Assembly: GCF_947286155.1 (NCBI RefSeq)
Contig: NZ_CAMYPD010000018.1
Coordinates: forward strand, 1-51,512
DNA: 51,512 nucleotides
Source: an uncultured Tessaracoccus sp.
GTDB lineage: Bacteria > Actinomycetota > Actinomycetes > Propionibacteriales > Propionibacteriaceae
Direction: 5' to 3'
Shown here: positions 1 to 7,611 of the stretch, one piece after another
Layout of the letters: every line of letters begins with the position of its first letter
How positions within the stretch are numbered: the first letter of the stretch is position 1
Notes under the pieces: generated by a model
Databases searched by the model: none
What the model saw: only the letters and a program-made list of their open reading frames with translations
Told to the model about the DNA's origin: nothing
Position numbers and translations under genes: made by a program

Positions 1-1
1 C

Positions 2-451
2 AACCCCTACACTGGCGGCATAACCCCGGACGTCAACCAAACCTTCAGCAGACCCTTCATCGAAGAGTTAGGTACCCGGTTTGATATTCGCGAGATCGCC
101 TACGACCGGTGGGGAGCAGTCCAAATGAGCCAAAACCTCGAAGACGCAGGCTTCACCGTCATCCCGTTCGGGCAAGGCTTCCGCGACATGAGCCCGCCCA
201 GCAAGGAACTGATGAAACTAGCCCTCGAAGGACGCTTGGCGCACGGCGGGCACCCAGTCCTTAGTTGGATGGTGGACAACATCCACGTGCGCACCGACCC
301 AGCCGGCAACATCAAACCCGACAAGGCCAAATCCACCGAGAAAATCGATGGCGTCGTCGCTTCGATCATGGCCCTCGACCGAGCCATCAGAGGCGGAGGG
401 CAAACAAGCGGGAGTGTGTACGACGGGCGGGGCCTACTGGTACTGGGATGA
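2..451 (+). CDS. Phage terminase large subunit, C-terminal part (cut by window edge)
   Basis: The reading frame is already open at the first bases and ends at TGA 449-451, giving 149 visible residues. They resemble the RNase-H-like nuclease half of a phage large terminase: 'EIAYDRWGA' followed by 'QNLEDAGF' and 'GQGFRDMSPPSKEL', the usual late segment of HK97/lambda-type TerL. TerL packages DNA into the prohead, and this half makes the packaging cut. The next phage gene should be portal, but here a 1.3-kb cargo intervenes before a second copy of the TerL 3' end and the portal gene. The 5' part lies outside the window, so whether the gene is intact cannot be told. Family assignment rests on motif memory and on the portal downstream. 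Confidence 0.8.
   Translation, partial: NPYTGGITPDVNQTFSRPFIEELGTRFDIREIAYDRWGAVQMSQNLEDAGFTVIPFGQGFRDMSPPSKELMKLALEGRLAHGGHPVLSWMVDNIHVRTDPAGNIKPDKAKSTEKIDGVVASIMALDRAIRGGGQTSGSVYDGRGLLVLG
302..451 (+). repeat. Terminase 3'-end direct repeat, copy 1
   Basis: The last ~150 bases of the terminase gene recur at 1781-1926. Both copies encode 'PDKAKSTEKIDGVVA' and 'MALDRAIRGGGQT'. About 14 of ~135 aligned bases differ by eye, mostly at third codon positions, so the copies are related but not a fresh duplication. Confidence 0.9.
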
Positions 452-669
452 AACTACGCTTATCTCTTGCCTCCTCCCGGAGGCGTGTTAGCCTCGAGAG
501 CACAATTGAATAGTTGTACGGCGTAGCAGGGTCAGACCAGAAGATCCTGTCAAGCATGAGAAGACCCAGTGACGGGTTTTGTTGTGTTCCGACACACATG
601 ACAACGTCGGGCGTGGATGACTCCCCAGGAATCACCAGTTTTCTGGAACGAAACGCAAGGAGAAACATC

Positions 670-1455
670 ATGAAATTGAAGATCGCGAATATTGCGGTAT
701 CTGGTCTTTGCACCCTGGCGCTCTCTATGACGGCGGTAGGGATGGCAAATGCTTCGGGGGAACCCTTTCCAGCCGGGGCTTCTACTGAAAAACGTCAGTG
801 TTCAGTTGCTGACAATGCACCTGATCACTCCCGCGAACTTACCGGATCGCAGAGGGAAACTGCACTCGATCAAGTGCAGAAGGACATTTCGTCAAATCAG
901 ATTGACCTCTCCTCGACCGTAGAGCAACTAAAATTTGATTCTGCTGTAGCTCTGGAGATGGAGAAACAGGGACAAAGCTTCACCACCGTCGCCGTTCCTA
1001 TAGAGGGTTACAGTCCGATCAGTAATTTCACTGTGGTCTATGAAGAAGACGGTAGTCTATCCAACTATGCCGAGACTCGGTACTACGAAGGGGATAACGG
1101 CAACCTGTGGATGGATCAATGGATAGATGGCGATTTCAACCAATCTAAAGATCTCGGTGTAGAGTTCATCGATAACGACGCGATGAAAAAAGAGATGCAA
1201 GAGCTGAAAGAGGCAGGAGATGATGCTGCAGCACTCCTAGCTAAGGAGAGGTCTGTAGGCAAAATTGCCGCATGTCTAGCTGCCGCGACAGGCGTTGGAG
1301 GGGTAGCAGCATGGGCTATTGCTGGAGCATGTGCAGGCGCTTGCACTTTCCCGGAGCCTACGGCATCTAAAGTGGTCTGCGCGGCATGCATTGGCGGATA
1401 CGCCACTCTGGGCGCCGGCGGGATGGCGGCAGTAGTTCAGTGTTTCCAGTTGTAG
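670..1455 (+). CDS. Secreted halocin-C8-like bacteriocin precursor (putative)
   Basis: A 261-residue secreted protein. The ATG at 670 follows AAGGAG (657-662) with a 7-base gap; upstream in-frame starts lack a ribosome site. Residues 1-28 form a signal peptide ending in ANA. The middle part is hydrophilic and acidic. Residues ~199-261 form a compact hydrophobic domain rich in Gly and Ala with six cysteines (near 203, 222, 226, 238, 241, 258). This layout, a signal, a long spacer and a C-terminal Cys-rich module, matches halocin-C8-type precursors, in which the C-terminal peptide is released and the middle part gives immunity. The following gene encodes a small membrane protein and the pair ends at a strong hairpin. 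Base composition is clearly more AT-rich than the chromosomal genes. The function is inferred; no activity can be read from sequence. A phage lysogenic-conversion (moron) protein of another kind is the main alternative. Confidence 0.55.
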   Translation: MKLKIANIAVSGLCTLALSMTAVGMANASGEPFPAGASTEKRQCSVADNAPDHSRELTGSQRETALDQVQKDISSNQIDLSSTVEQLKFDSAVALEMEKQGQSFTTVAVPIEGYSPISNFTVVYEEDGSLSNYAETRYYEGDNGNLWMDQWIDGDFNQSKDLGVEFIDNDAMKKEMQELKEAGDDAAALLAKERSVGKIAACLAAATGVGGVAAWAIAGACAGACTFPEPTASKVVCAACIGGYATLGAGGMAAVVQCFQL

Positions 1456-1467
1456 GAGATGATCCAA

Positions 1468-1665
1468 ATGGCAACTTCTCCTAAACCGAGACAACCCTAC
1501 CGAGATGCCTTGACGGTCATAGCGATCGCTATTCTTGGCGTAGTTGCAGTCATATCTGTTCCGCTCGCTTTTCTACACCAAAAGGAATGGGCATTGCTAT
1601 CTTTGGTATGCATCGTCCTAATGGTGCTTTTGCGACCTAGAGGTACTGCACAATCTCGGACGTAA
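1468..1665 (+). CDS. Small two-helix membrane protein, possible immunity partner
   Basis: A 65-residue protein. ATG 1468 is chosen over ATG 1459 because AGGAG at 1454-1458 then lies 9 bases upstream; that site overlaps the stop of the preceding precursor gene, so the two are translated from one message. It has two hydrophobic segments ('VIAIAILGVVAVISV' and 'LLSLVCIVLMVLL') separated by a charged turn (HQKEW), and basic ends. Small membrane proteins directly downstream of bacteriocin genes are commonly immunity or export factors, and position and size fit that here. I do not recognise a specific family. Like its neighbour it is AT-richer than the rest of the window. Confidence 0.5.
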   Translation: MATSPKPRQPYRDALTVIAIAILGVVAVISVPLAFLHQKEWALLSLVCIVLMVLLRPRGTAQSRT

Positions 1666-1692
1666 GGCCATCGTGCGCTTGGTCTTCCGAAG

Positions 1693-1740
1693 ATGGTGGG
1701 TGATCCCCTGTTTACTACGCGGGATCACCCACCATTTATA
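1693..1740 (+). terminator. Rho-independent terminator of the cargo operon
   Basis: Perfect 15-bp inverted repeat, 1693-1707 with 1721-1735, around a 13-base loop, followed by TTTATA. It lies 28 bases after the membrane-protein stop. It argues against any reading frame starting at the ATG in 1693. Confidence 0.85.
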
Positions 1741-1780
1741 GTGCGAACAGAAGGTGTCTCTCTAAATCCGAACCGATCCG

Positions 1781-1926
1781 GCCGGCAACCCAAACCCGAC
1801 AAGGCCAAATCCACCGAGAAAATCGACGGCGTCGTCGCCACCATCATGGCCCTCGACCGCGCAATCAGAGGCGGCGGGCAAACAAACGGGAGCGTGTACG
1901 ACGGGCGCGGACTACTCGTGCTCTAG
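1781..1926 (+). pseudogene. Second copy of the terminase large subunit 3' end (fragment)
   Basis: About 146 bases matching 302-451, encoding the last ~45 residues of the terminase in frame up to TAG 1924-1926. The first 1780 bases of a complete gene are absent: upstream is only the cargo terminator and a short unrelated stretch. One base is missing relative to copy 1 near 1790. The portal gene begins 37 bases downstream after AAGGGAGGAG, the normal phage order, so this copy marks the original terminase-portal junction and the cargo is the intruder. Confidence 0.85.
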
Positions 1927-1962
1927 ACCCGAATCAGACGAAAAGGAAGGGAGGAGAGGCCA

Positions 1963-2226
1963 ATGGGCTGGTTTGACTGGCTGCGCGGCACCAACACCCG
2001 CGAGGCAACTGATCACGCGCTGGGTAGTTCGTACTCTTTCTTGTTTGGCCCCACCACCGCTGGCGGCAGGCCTGTGACGGAACGCTCCGCGATGCAGCTC
2101 ACCGCCGTATACAGTTGTGTGCGGATTTTGGCTGAGGCGGTCGCTGGCCTGCCGCTACACGTGTATAAGACGGATGCTTCTGGGTCGCGGGTGAAAGCCA
2201 CCGATCATCCGTTGTATCGGCTTTGA
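1963..2226 (+). pseudogene. Phage portal protein, N-terminal fragment truncated by IS
   Basis: The start at ATG 1963 is preceded by AAGGAAGGGAGGAG. The 87 residues include 'RSAMQLTAVYSCVRILAEAV' and 'LPLHVYKTD', the typical N-terminal region of HK97-family portal proteins (normally about 400 residues), the dodecameric ring through which DNA is packaged. The frame ends at TGA 2224-2226, and this stop is contributed by the left end of the insertion sequence. The rest of portal and all later phage genes are absent on the far side of the IS, so the prophage was deleted as well as interrupted. Confidence 0.85.
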
Positions 2227-2251
2227 ATCGCCCCGGGTCTGGTGGAGGCTC
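2224..2251 (+). repeat. IS terminal inverted repeat, left
   Basis: Begins TGAATCGCCCCGGGT and matches the reverse complement of 3605-3632 at 25 of 28 positions. Its first three bases create the stop codon that ends the portal fragment. Confidence 0.9.
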
Positions 2252-2275
2252 TCAAGCCAGTGAAGGATGAGAGTT

Positions 2276-2596
2276 ATGGCACCACCGAGGAAGTACAGCG
2301 TCGAGCTGCAGCAGCGGGCGACGCGGATGGCGTTGGACGCGCGGAAGGACCCGGAGACGAGTCGTGGAGCGATCCGGCGCGTCGCTGACCAGTTGGGGGT
2401 CCACCCCGAAGCGCTGCGCAACTGGGTCCGCCACGCCGAGGTCGATGACGGTCTTCGTCCTGGGATCACCACCGATGACCAGGCCCGGATCACAGAGTTG
2501 GAACGCGAGGTCCGGGAGTTGCGGCGGGCCAACGAGATCCTGAAGACCAGCGCAGCTTTTTTCGCGGCTGCGGAGCTCGACCGCAAGATCAGGTAG
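2276..2596 (+). CDS. IS3-family transposase OrfA
   Basis: A 106-residue protein from ATG 2276, which has GAAGGA (2262-2267) at good spacing; the alternative ATG 2267 overlaps that site. It holds an N-terminal helix-turn-helix ('RVADQLGVHPEALRNWVRH') that recognises the IS ends and a C-terminal leucine-zipper-like helix ('ITELEREVRELRRANEIL') used for multimerisation. Alone it acts as a regulator; fused to OrfB by -1 slippage at 2557-2563 it forms the transposase. Intact in itself. Confidence 0.88.
   Translation: MAPPRKYSVELQQRATRMALDARKDPETSRGAIRRVADQLGVHPEALRNWVRHAEVDDGLRPGITTDDQARITELEREVRELRRANEILKTSAAFFAAAELDRKIR
2557..2563 (+). promoter_or_regulatory. Programmed -1 frameshift heptamer T TTT TTC
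   Basis: Six T and a C lie in exact X-XXY-YYZ register with the OrfA codons (2558-2560 and 2561-2563 are in-frame TTT, TTC). A -1 slip moves translation into the frame that stays open through 'VPVAVVVDYIDAHRG', the N-terminus of OrfB. This is the standard IS3 mechanism for making the OrfAB fusion. Confidence 0.7.
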
Positions 2597-3568
2597 CGGC
2601 TCGTGAGGTGCCGGTCGCGGTGGTCGTCGACTACATCGATGCCCACCGTGGCCGCATCGTGGAGGGCCGTGAACTCGGAGTCGAGCCGATCTGTCGGATC
2701 CTGCGGGAAGCAGGCGTGCAGATCGCTCCGAGCACCTACTACGCCAACAAGCACCACACGCTCCTCGGCGCGCGCAGTCCGCGACGCTGCACTGGTCAAG
2801 GAGATCCGAACCGTGCACAGCCGCAATCTGGGCGTATACGGTGCCAGGAAGGTCCATGCCGAACTCCGGCGGCAAGGCCAACAGGTGGCGCGCTGCACCG
2901 TTGAGCGGCTGATGAGGGCTGAAGGGTTGCGTGGCATCACCCGCGCCAAGACCCTCCACACCACCCGCTCCGACGGCGCGGAGACGCCCCGCCCGGAGGA
3001 CCTGGTCGAGCGGCAGTTCGTCGCCGAGGCCCCGAACCAGTTGTGGGTGGCGGACCTGACCTACGTCCGCACCCACGCCGGCTGGGTCTACGTCGCGTTC
3101 GTCCTGGATGTGTTCTCCCGGATCGTGCTGGGCTGGCAGGTCTCCACCTCCCTGCGCACCGATCTGGCCCTGGATGCCCTGGACATGGCCTTGTGGGCGC
3201 GCCGACGCACTGGAGCCGACCTGACCGGCCTGGTCCATCACAGCGACCGCGGAGTCCAGTATCGAGCCATCCGCTACACCCAGCGCCTCGCCGAAGCCGA
3301 GGCTGTCGCCTCCGTGGGCAGCAAGGGCGATTCCTACGACAACGCGATGGCCGAGGCGCTGAACTCACTGTTCAAGGCAGAGTGCATCCGCAACCCAGCC
3401 ATGCGCCCCGCAGGCGGCTGGAAGAACGTCACCGACGTCGAGATCGCAGTGGCCGAGTACATCGACTGGTACAACCACCGACGACTCCACGGAGAACTCG
3501 GCCACGTCCCCCCCAGCGGAGTTCGAGACCAACCACTGGTCCGAACACCCGACCACCCACTACCCTGA
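2564..3568 (+). pseudogene. IS3-family transposase OrfB, frameshifted
   Basis: The N-terminal ~60 residues (HTH_21-like region, up to 'APSTYYANK') are in the frame reached by -1 slippage. The remainder is in the next frame from about 2762 ('SSARAVRDAALVKEIR') to TGA 3566-3568. The break lies between 2746 and 2762 and equals one extra base or two missing bases. The integrase core downstream is complete, with all three catalytic acids: D in 'WVADLTYV', D in 'VHHSDRGVQY' and E in 'NAMAEALNSLFKAE'. The gene is therefore a recent pseudogene by a single indel. A second programmed shift is unlikely because no slippery sequence is present there. Confidence 0.85.
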
Positions 3569-3604
3569 GAACAAGGTCCTCACCAATACCGGAACCAACT
3601 AACC

Positions 3605-3632
3605 GAGTCTCCACCGAACCCGGGGCGATTCA
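3605..3632 (-). repeat. IS terminal inverted repeat, right
   Basis: Reverse complement of the left end with three mismatches. It ends ...CGGGGCGATTCA; the outer flank AAG happens to extend the symmetry with the left flank CTT. Confidence 0.9.
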
Positions 3633-3647
3633 AAGAAACCCCGCACG

Positions 3648-3730
3648 AAACTTCAAAATCCGTACGCAGATTGATCAAACCCTCTGATTTTGGGGGGTTA
3701 AGCGCATCTGCGTACGGATTTTGAAGTTTT
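3648..3730. repeat. Dispersed palindrome family A, copy 1
   Basis: An ~83-bp element with perfect 22-bp outer arms (3648-3669 and 3708-3729, core CCGTACGCAG) and a partly paired centre. Related copies lie at 34389-34472 and 35392-35475. This one sits just outside the right end of the IS, 3' to the helicase gene. No gene is seen between the IS and the helicase stop: this palindrome and the tandem repeat at 3759-3848 fill most of the gap. Confidence 0.9.
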
Positions 3731-3758
3731 CTTCATGCGTCTCGATACGGCGCTTCGC

Positions 3759-3848
3759 GCCTACTCGACGAGCGGGGGAGTGTGCGCCGCCTACTCGACG
3801 ATCGGGGGAATGCAGGCCGCCTACTCAATCATCGGGGAGCGGCCAGGC
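3759..3848. repeat. Tandem repeat, three 30-bp units
   Basis: Three degenerate copies of a unit containing CGCCTACTCGACGATCGGGG recur with a period of exactly 30 bases (the CTACTC motif at 3761, 3791, 3821). The array ends six bases before the helicase stop. There are no spacers, so it is not a CRISPR array. Its function is unknown. Confidence 0.85.
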
Positions 3849-3854
3849 CACACC

Positions 3855-6380
3855 TCAGTCCTGGCGGGAGAAGCTCAGCGACTGCATCACCAGCTCGCCG
3901 GCGTCGTCGCTGGCGTCGAGGTCGACGCGCGCGGTGACCGACCAGTCGTGGTTGCCCTCCGGGTCGTCGATGATCTGCCGGACGAGCCACACGCGTGACC
4001 CCTTCTGGCGCTCCACATCGAAGAACTGCGGCCCGCGGGCGTCGGCGTCGGTATACAAGTCGTCGTGCTCATCCCAGTACTCGCCGAGCGCCTCGTCCCA
4101 CGCCATCTTCGTCATGGGGCCGCCCGCATCCAGCGCGGCCAGCGCGTCGACGTCGTCGGCAGACATAAGCTCAACCCGCCGCCACATCGCGTTGCGCACG
4201 AGCACCCGAAACGCCCGCTCATTACCGGTGACGGGGCGCGACGGCGGTGCCGGCGCGTCGACCATCTCCAGCTCGGCGCCTGACATAGCCGTGAGCTGCG
4301 CCCATTCGTCGAGCAGCGACGAATCCACCAGTCGCGTGAGCTCGCCCAGCCACGCGATGAGATCGGACAGCTCCTCGGTACGGAACCCCTCGGGCACGGT
4401 TTGGCGCAACGCGCGGTAGCAGTCGGTGATGTACCGCAGCAGCAGACCCTCCGAGCGCTGAATCTTGAGGTGCGCAACGTACTCGGCGAACGTCATGCCG
4501 CGCTCCACCATGTCGCGCACAATCGACTTTGGGCGGATCGGGGTCTCCAGCAACCACGGATGCTTCTCGCCAGCTTCCCGGTGCGCCTGCTCCAGTTCCT
4601 CGCCGAGTGGCTTTGGCCAGGTCACCTCCTCGACGATGCTCATGCGCTCGTCATATTCCACGCCGTCGGCCTTGAGCTCACGGATCACCTCGCCACGCTC
4701 ACGGTGCTGCTGGGCCAACAAGATGGTGAGCGGGTCTTCGAGGGTTGCTTCGATGACGCTGATCGTGTCCAGCGCGTAGCCTGGCTCGGTATCGTCCATC
4801 GTCTCCATGTACGCCAGCGCGAGCGCCGACAGCGGCTGGTTCAGCGCAAAATCGTTCTGCAGATCGACATCGAGCTGGTAGACGCGCCCGCCCGGCTGAG
4901 GATTCGGCACCCGGGTGATGATCTCCGCCGCGAGCAGGGAGCGCGTGAGCGACACCGCCCGGCGCAGCAGACGCCGCCGCATGGCCTTGTCGGGAGACAC
5001 CGAATCCACCAGACGAATCACCGCCTGGCTGATGTCGTCGTCACGCTCCAACAAGTTGAGTATGAACGAGTGCGTGATCCGCATCCTGGGATGCAGCTCT
5101 TCCGGCGCAGATTCGATGAGCTTCGTGAACGTCGCCTCCGTGTAGTTGACGAACCCCTCCGGCGGCTTCTTGCGCCGCACCGATTTCAGCTTCTTCTCGT
5201 TGCCAGCAAATTTCTTGAGGATGCGCTCGTTCTCCACCTCGTGCTCGGGCGCCTGTGCGATGACGTAGCCGATGGAGTCGAAGCCCGCCCGCCCAGCCCG
5301 CCCCGCGATCTGGTGGAACTCGCGCGAGCGCAGATGGCGCTGACGGCGCCCGTCGAACTTCGTCAACGTGGTGAACAGCACTGAGCGGATGGGCACATTG
5401 ATACCGACGCCTAGGGTGTCGGTGCCGCAGATCACCTGCAGCAATCCTTGCTGCGCGAGCTGTTCTACCAGGCGGCGATACTTCGGCAGCATGCCCGCGT
5501 GATGCACCGCGATGCCCTGCAGCAGAAGCTTCCTCAGCGTCGTGCCGAAACCACTCGAGAACTTGAACCCCTGGAGGGCTGCCTTGAGCTGTTCAGCCCG
5601 TTCTTTCGATGGTTTCGCCGCCCCCAAGCTGAGCACCGACTGCGCCTGCTCAACCGCGAGAGACTGCGTCGAATGCACGATGTAGACCGGCGCCTTCTGC
5701 TCCTCGACCAGCGTTTGGATGGTCTCGTGGATGGGTGTCGTCTGCCACGCGTAGGTGAGCGGCACGGGGCGCCTAGCGTCGGAAATCTCGACGATGTCCC
5801 TTCCCGTGGTGCGGGTCAACGTGGATTGCAGCGACGTGGTGTCGCCCAGGGTGGCCGACATGATGATGAACTGCGCCTGGGGGAGTTCCACCAGCGGCAC
5901 CTGCCAGGCCCAGCCGCGGTCGGGGTCGGCGATGAAGTGGAACTCGTCCATCACCACCTGGTCGACGTCGGCGTCGCGGCCTTCCCTGAGCGCGATGTTC
6001 GCGAGGATTTCCGCGGTGCAGGCGATGATGGGTGCCTCAGGGTTCACCGACGCGTCTCCCGTCACCATGCCCACCAGATCCGCGCCGAACTGGTCGACGA
6101 GCGCGAAGAACTTCTCGCTCACGAGGGCCTTAATGGGGGCCGTGTAGTACGTGCGTCCCCTGCCGGCGAGCGCCGAGAAATGCGCGGCGGTGGCGATCAT
6201 CGACTTGCCCGAGCCCGTAGGTGTCGTGACAATCACGTTCGCACCCGACAGGATGGCCAGCAGCGCCTCGTCCTGGTGCGGGTACAGGCTGAACCCGCCC
6301 TGCTCCGCCCAGCCCACGAACGCGTCGTAGAGCGCGTCGGGTGTGTTGGGGGTGTGTTCGAGCAGGCTGGTGAGAGTCAT
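3855..6380 (-). CDS. DEAD/DEAH-box helicase of the DUF3516 family
   Basis: An 841-residue superfamily-2 RNA/DNA helicase of the Ski2-like actinobacterial group. The start is ATG 6380 with GGAGGCACC just upstream; a longer frame to 6470 lacks a ribosome site. Motif I is 'TPTGSGKSMIATAAH', motif II 'DEFHFI', motif III 'SATLGDT' and motif VI 'HQIAGRAGRAGFDS', all in the first half. The C-terminal half is the DUF3516 region with no catalytic motif I can name. It uses ATP to unwind nucleic acid, probably RNA, in the cytoplasm; the target is unknown. It is transcribed alone, divergent from the acetyltransferase gene 100 bases away. Confidence 0.88.
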   Translation of the reverse strand: MTLTSLLEHTPNTPDALYDAFVGWAEQGGFSLYPHQDEALLAILSGANVIVTTPTGSGKSMIATAAHFSALAGRGRTYYTAPIKALVSEKFFALVDQFGADLVGMVTGDASVNPEAPIIACTAEILANIALREGRDADVDQVVMDEFHFIADPDRGWAWQVPLVELPQAQFIIMSATLGDTTSLQSTLTRTTGRDIVEISDARRPVPLTYAWQTTPIHETIQTLVEEQKAPVYIVHSTQSLAVEQAQSVLSLGAAKPSKERAEQLKAALQGFKFSSGFGTTLRKLLLQGIAVHHAGMLPKYRRLVEQLAQQGLLQVICGTDTLGVGINVPIRSVLFTTLTKFDGRRQRHLRSREFHQIAGRAGRAGFDSIGYVIAQAPEHEVENERILKKFAGNEKKLKSVRRKKPPEGFVNYTEATFTKLIESAPEELHPRMRITHSFILNLLERDDDISQAVIRLVDSVSPDKAMRRRLLRRAVSLTRSLLAAEIITRVPNPQPGGRVYQLDVDLQNDFALNQPLSALALAYMETMDDTEPGYALDTISVIEATLEDPLTILLAQQHRERGEVIRELKADGVEYDERMSIVEEVTWPKPLGEELEQAHREAGEKHPWLLETPIRPKSIVRDMVERGMTFAEYVAHLKIQRSEGLLLRYITDCYRALRQTVPEGFRTEELSDLIAWLGELTRLVDSSLLDEWAQLTAMSGAELEMVDAPAPPSRPVTGNERAFRVLVRNAMWRRVELMSADDVDALAALDAGGPMTKMAWDEALGEYWDEHDDLYTDADARGPQFFDVERQKGSRVWLVRQIIDDPEGNHDWSVTARVDLDASDDAGELVMQSLSFSRQD

Positions 6381-6481
6381 GGTGCCTCCATCGTCCCATG
6401 CCCGCGCCCGCGGGGAAAGCAACGGCGAGGATGGCCCATGCTCGCGGATACCGAGCGGTGGCAAGCGCATAGACTCCCGCC

Positions 6482-6898
6482 ATGACGAATTTCCAGCTTC
6501 ACGCCAATGACATCCCAGCCCGGGACGAGGTGCTTCGCCTCTACGACGCGGTGGGCTGGAGCGCCTACACGAACGACCCGGAGAAGTTGATGCGCGGGCT
6601 GCACCACAGCCTGCGTGTCGTCACTGCCCGGGCCGATGGGAGACTCGTCGGGCTCGCGCGGGTGGTGGGCGACGGCGAGACCATCGTGTATCTGCAAGAC
6701 ATTCTGGTGCTCCCTAACATGCAGAGAACGGGGATCGGCAGGCGACTGTTCGAGGCCGCGTTTTCCCCCTATACAGGTGTGCGACAGCACGTGCTCATCA
6801 CCGATCAGGAACCGCGCCAGCGTGCCTTCTACGAGGCGATGGGGTTCAAGGAGATTGGTGAGGCTGACGGCCGAGCATTCGTGCGCTACCAACACTGA
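6482..6898 (+). CDS. GNAT-family N-acetyltransferase
   Basis: A 138-residue protein that starts at ATG 6482. It shows the GNAT fold: motif A 'VLPNMQRTGIGRRLFEAA' (Q/R-x-x-G-x-G/A, acetyl-CoA pyrophosphate loop) preceded by 'LVGLARVVGDGETIVYLQDI', and a C-terminal 'AFYEAMGFKEIG'. Such enzymes transfer acetyl from acetyl-CoA to an amine of a small molecule or protein. The substrate cannot be inferred. It is a single gene, divergent from the helicase gene and convergent with the YigZ-like gene. Confidence 0.85.
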   Translation: MTNFQLHANDIPARDEVLRLYDAVGWSAYTNDPEKLMRGLHHSLRVVTARADGRLVGLARVVGDGETIVYLQDILVLPNMQRTGIGRRLFEAAFSPYTGVRQHVLITDQEPRQRAFYEAMGFKEIGEADGRAFVRYQH

Positions 6899-6960
6899 CT
6901 CCTCGAGCGCACGCCCGCACGCTGGGCTGCTTCCGATGCTGCGGTTGGAGGCCTGCGTGC

Positions 6961-7611
6961 TCACCCGATCCAGCGCTCGCCCGCGGGCTGCGCGTCGAGC
7001 GAGCCAGCGGAGAGGGTTTGCAGCGCGGCGTGGAACTCGTCGACGCACTCCGCGTCGACGCCGACGGTGATGTGGGCCTGGTTGCCCCACGCCACGTCGG
7101 TCACCTCGACGGGCCTGCCGGAGGGCAGCTGGAGGGTACGCAGCTGATTCTCGACGGTGCCCGCATCGGCGTAGGGCACGTCGACGCGCAGCAGGCGGGC
7201 GAGCCGCACCTCGCGCACGCCGGCCGCCTCAATGCCTTGCTGGACCGCGTCGGAGTACGCCCGAACGAGCCCGCCGGCGCCGAGCTTGATGCCGCCGAAA
7301 TAGCGCGTGACGACGGCCACCACGTTGGTGAGGTTGTTGTGCTGCAGGGTGGTGAACATGGGCATGCCGGCAGTGCCGCCGGGTTCGCCGTCGTCGGAGC
7401 TGCCGCCGGTGCGCCCGTCGGGGCCGAGGATGAACGCCGAGCAGTGGCGGCGCGCGTCGTGCATGGCGGCGCGACGCTCCTCGACGATCTTGCGCGCGGA
7501 GGCTTCGTCGTCGACGCGGCGGATACGGGTGAGGAACCGGCTGCGTTTGATTTCGAGTTCGACGTCGACCCCGCCGCCCAGCGGGGCGTCGACGGTGCGG
7601 TAGCTGGTCAG
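6961..7611 (-). CDS. YigZ/IMPACT (UPF0029) family protein, probable CTG start
   Basis: About 216 residues. Diagnostic motifs are 'SSDDGEPGGTAG' and 'VVTRYFGGIKLGAGGLVRAY', followed by a C-terminal DUF1949-like domain. The first ATG (7464) would remove the conserved N-terminus, whose typical 'SYRTV' and 'KRSRF' lie further upstream in frame. The frame opens at CTG 7611-7609, which overlaps the TGA of the peroxiredoxin gene and has GGGAG (7624-7620) 8 bases upstream. No ATG or clear GTG serves there, so a CTG start by translational coupling is the best reading. The family is linked to translation control (eukaryotic IMPACT), and its biochemical role in bacteria is poorly defined. Confidence 0.82.
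   Translation of the reverse strand: MTSYRTVDAPLGGGVDVELEIKRSRFLTRIRRVDDEASARKIVEERRAAMHDARRHCSAFILGPDGRTGGSSDDGEPGGTAGMPMFTTLQHNNLTNVVAVVTRYFGGIKLGAGGLVRAYSDAVQQGIEAAGVREVRLARLLRVDVPYADAGTVENQLRTLQLPSGRPVEVTDVAWGNQAHITVGVDAECVDEFHAALQTLSAGSLDAQPAGERWIG

Larger units (their letters stand above)
2224..3632 (+). mobile_element. IS3-family insertion sequence, 1409 bp, decayed
   Basis: Bounded by 28-bp imperfect inverted repeats (2224-2251 and 3605-3632; 25 of 28 match) that begin TG and end CA as in the IS3 family. It carries orfA, a T TTT TTC slippage site and orfB with a DDE catalytic domain. No target duplication is visible: the flanks are CTT on the left and AAG on the right, and portal sequence does not resume on the right. 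That points to a deletion or recombination at the right end after insertion. The orfB frameshift suggests the copy cannot transpose by itself. Confidence 0.92.

Noticed and set aside
1693..1780. ATG-initiated extension of the second terminase fragment
   Set aside because: The start lies inside a perfect 15-bp terminator stem, so the frame is accidental. Only 1781-1926 is terminase-derived.
2740..2765. Second programmed frameshift in orfB
   Set aside because: No slippery heptamer or long homopolymer at the break; a mutation or sequencing indel is simpler.
2252..3241. Minus-strand frame across the IS
   Set aside because: Shadow of orfA/orfB in a GC-rich region; no domain and no ribosome site.
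3759..3848. Possible CRISPR array
   Set aside because: Three head-to-tail units with no spacers and no cas genes; it is a plain tandem repeat.
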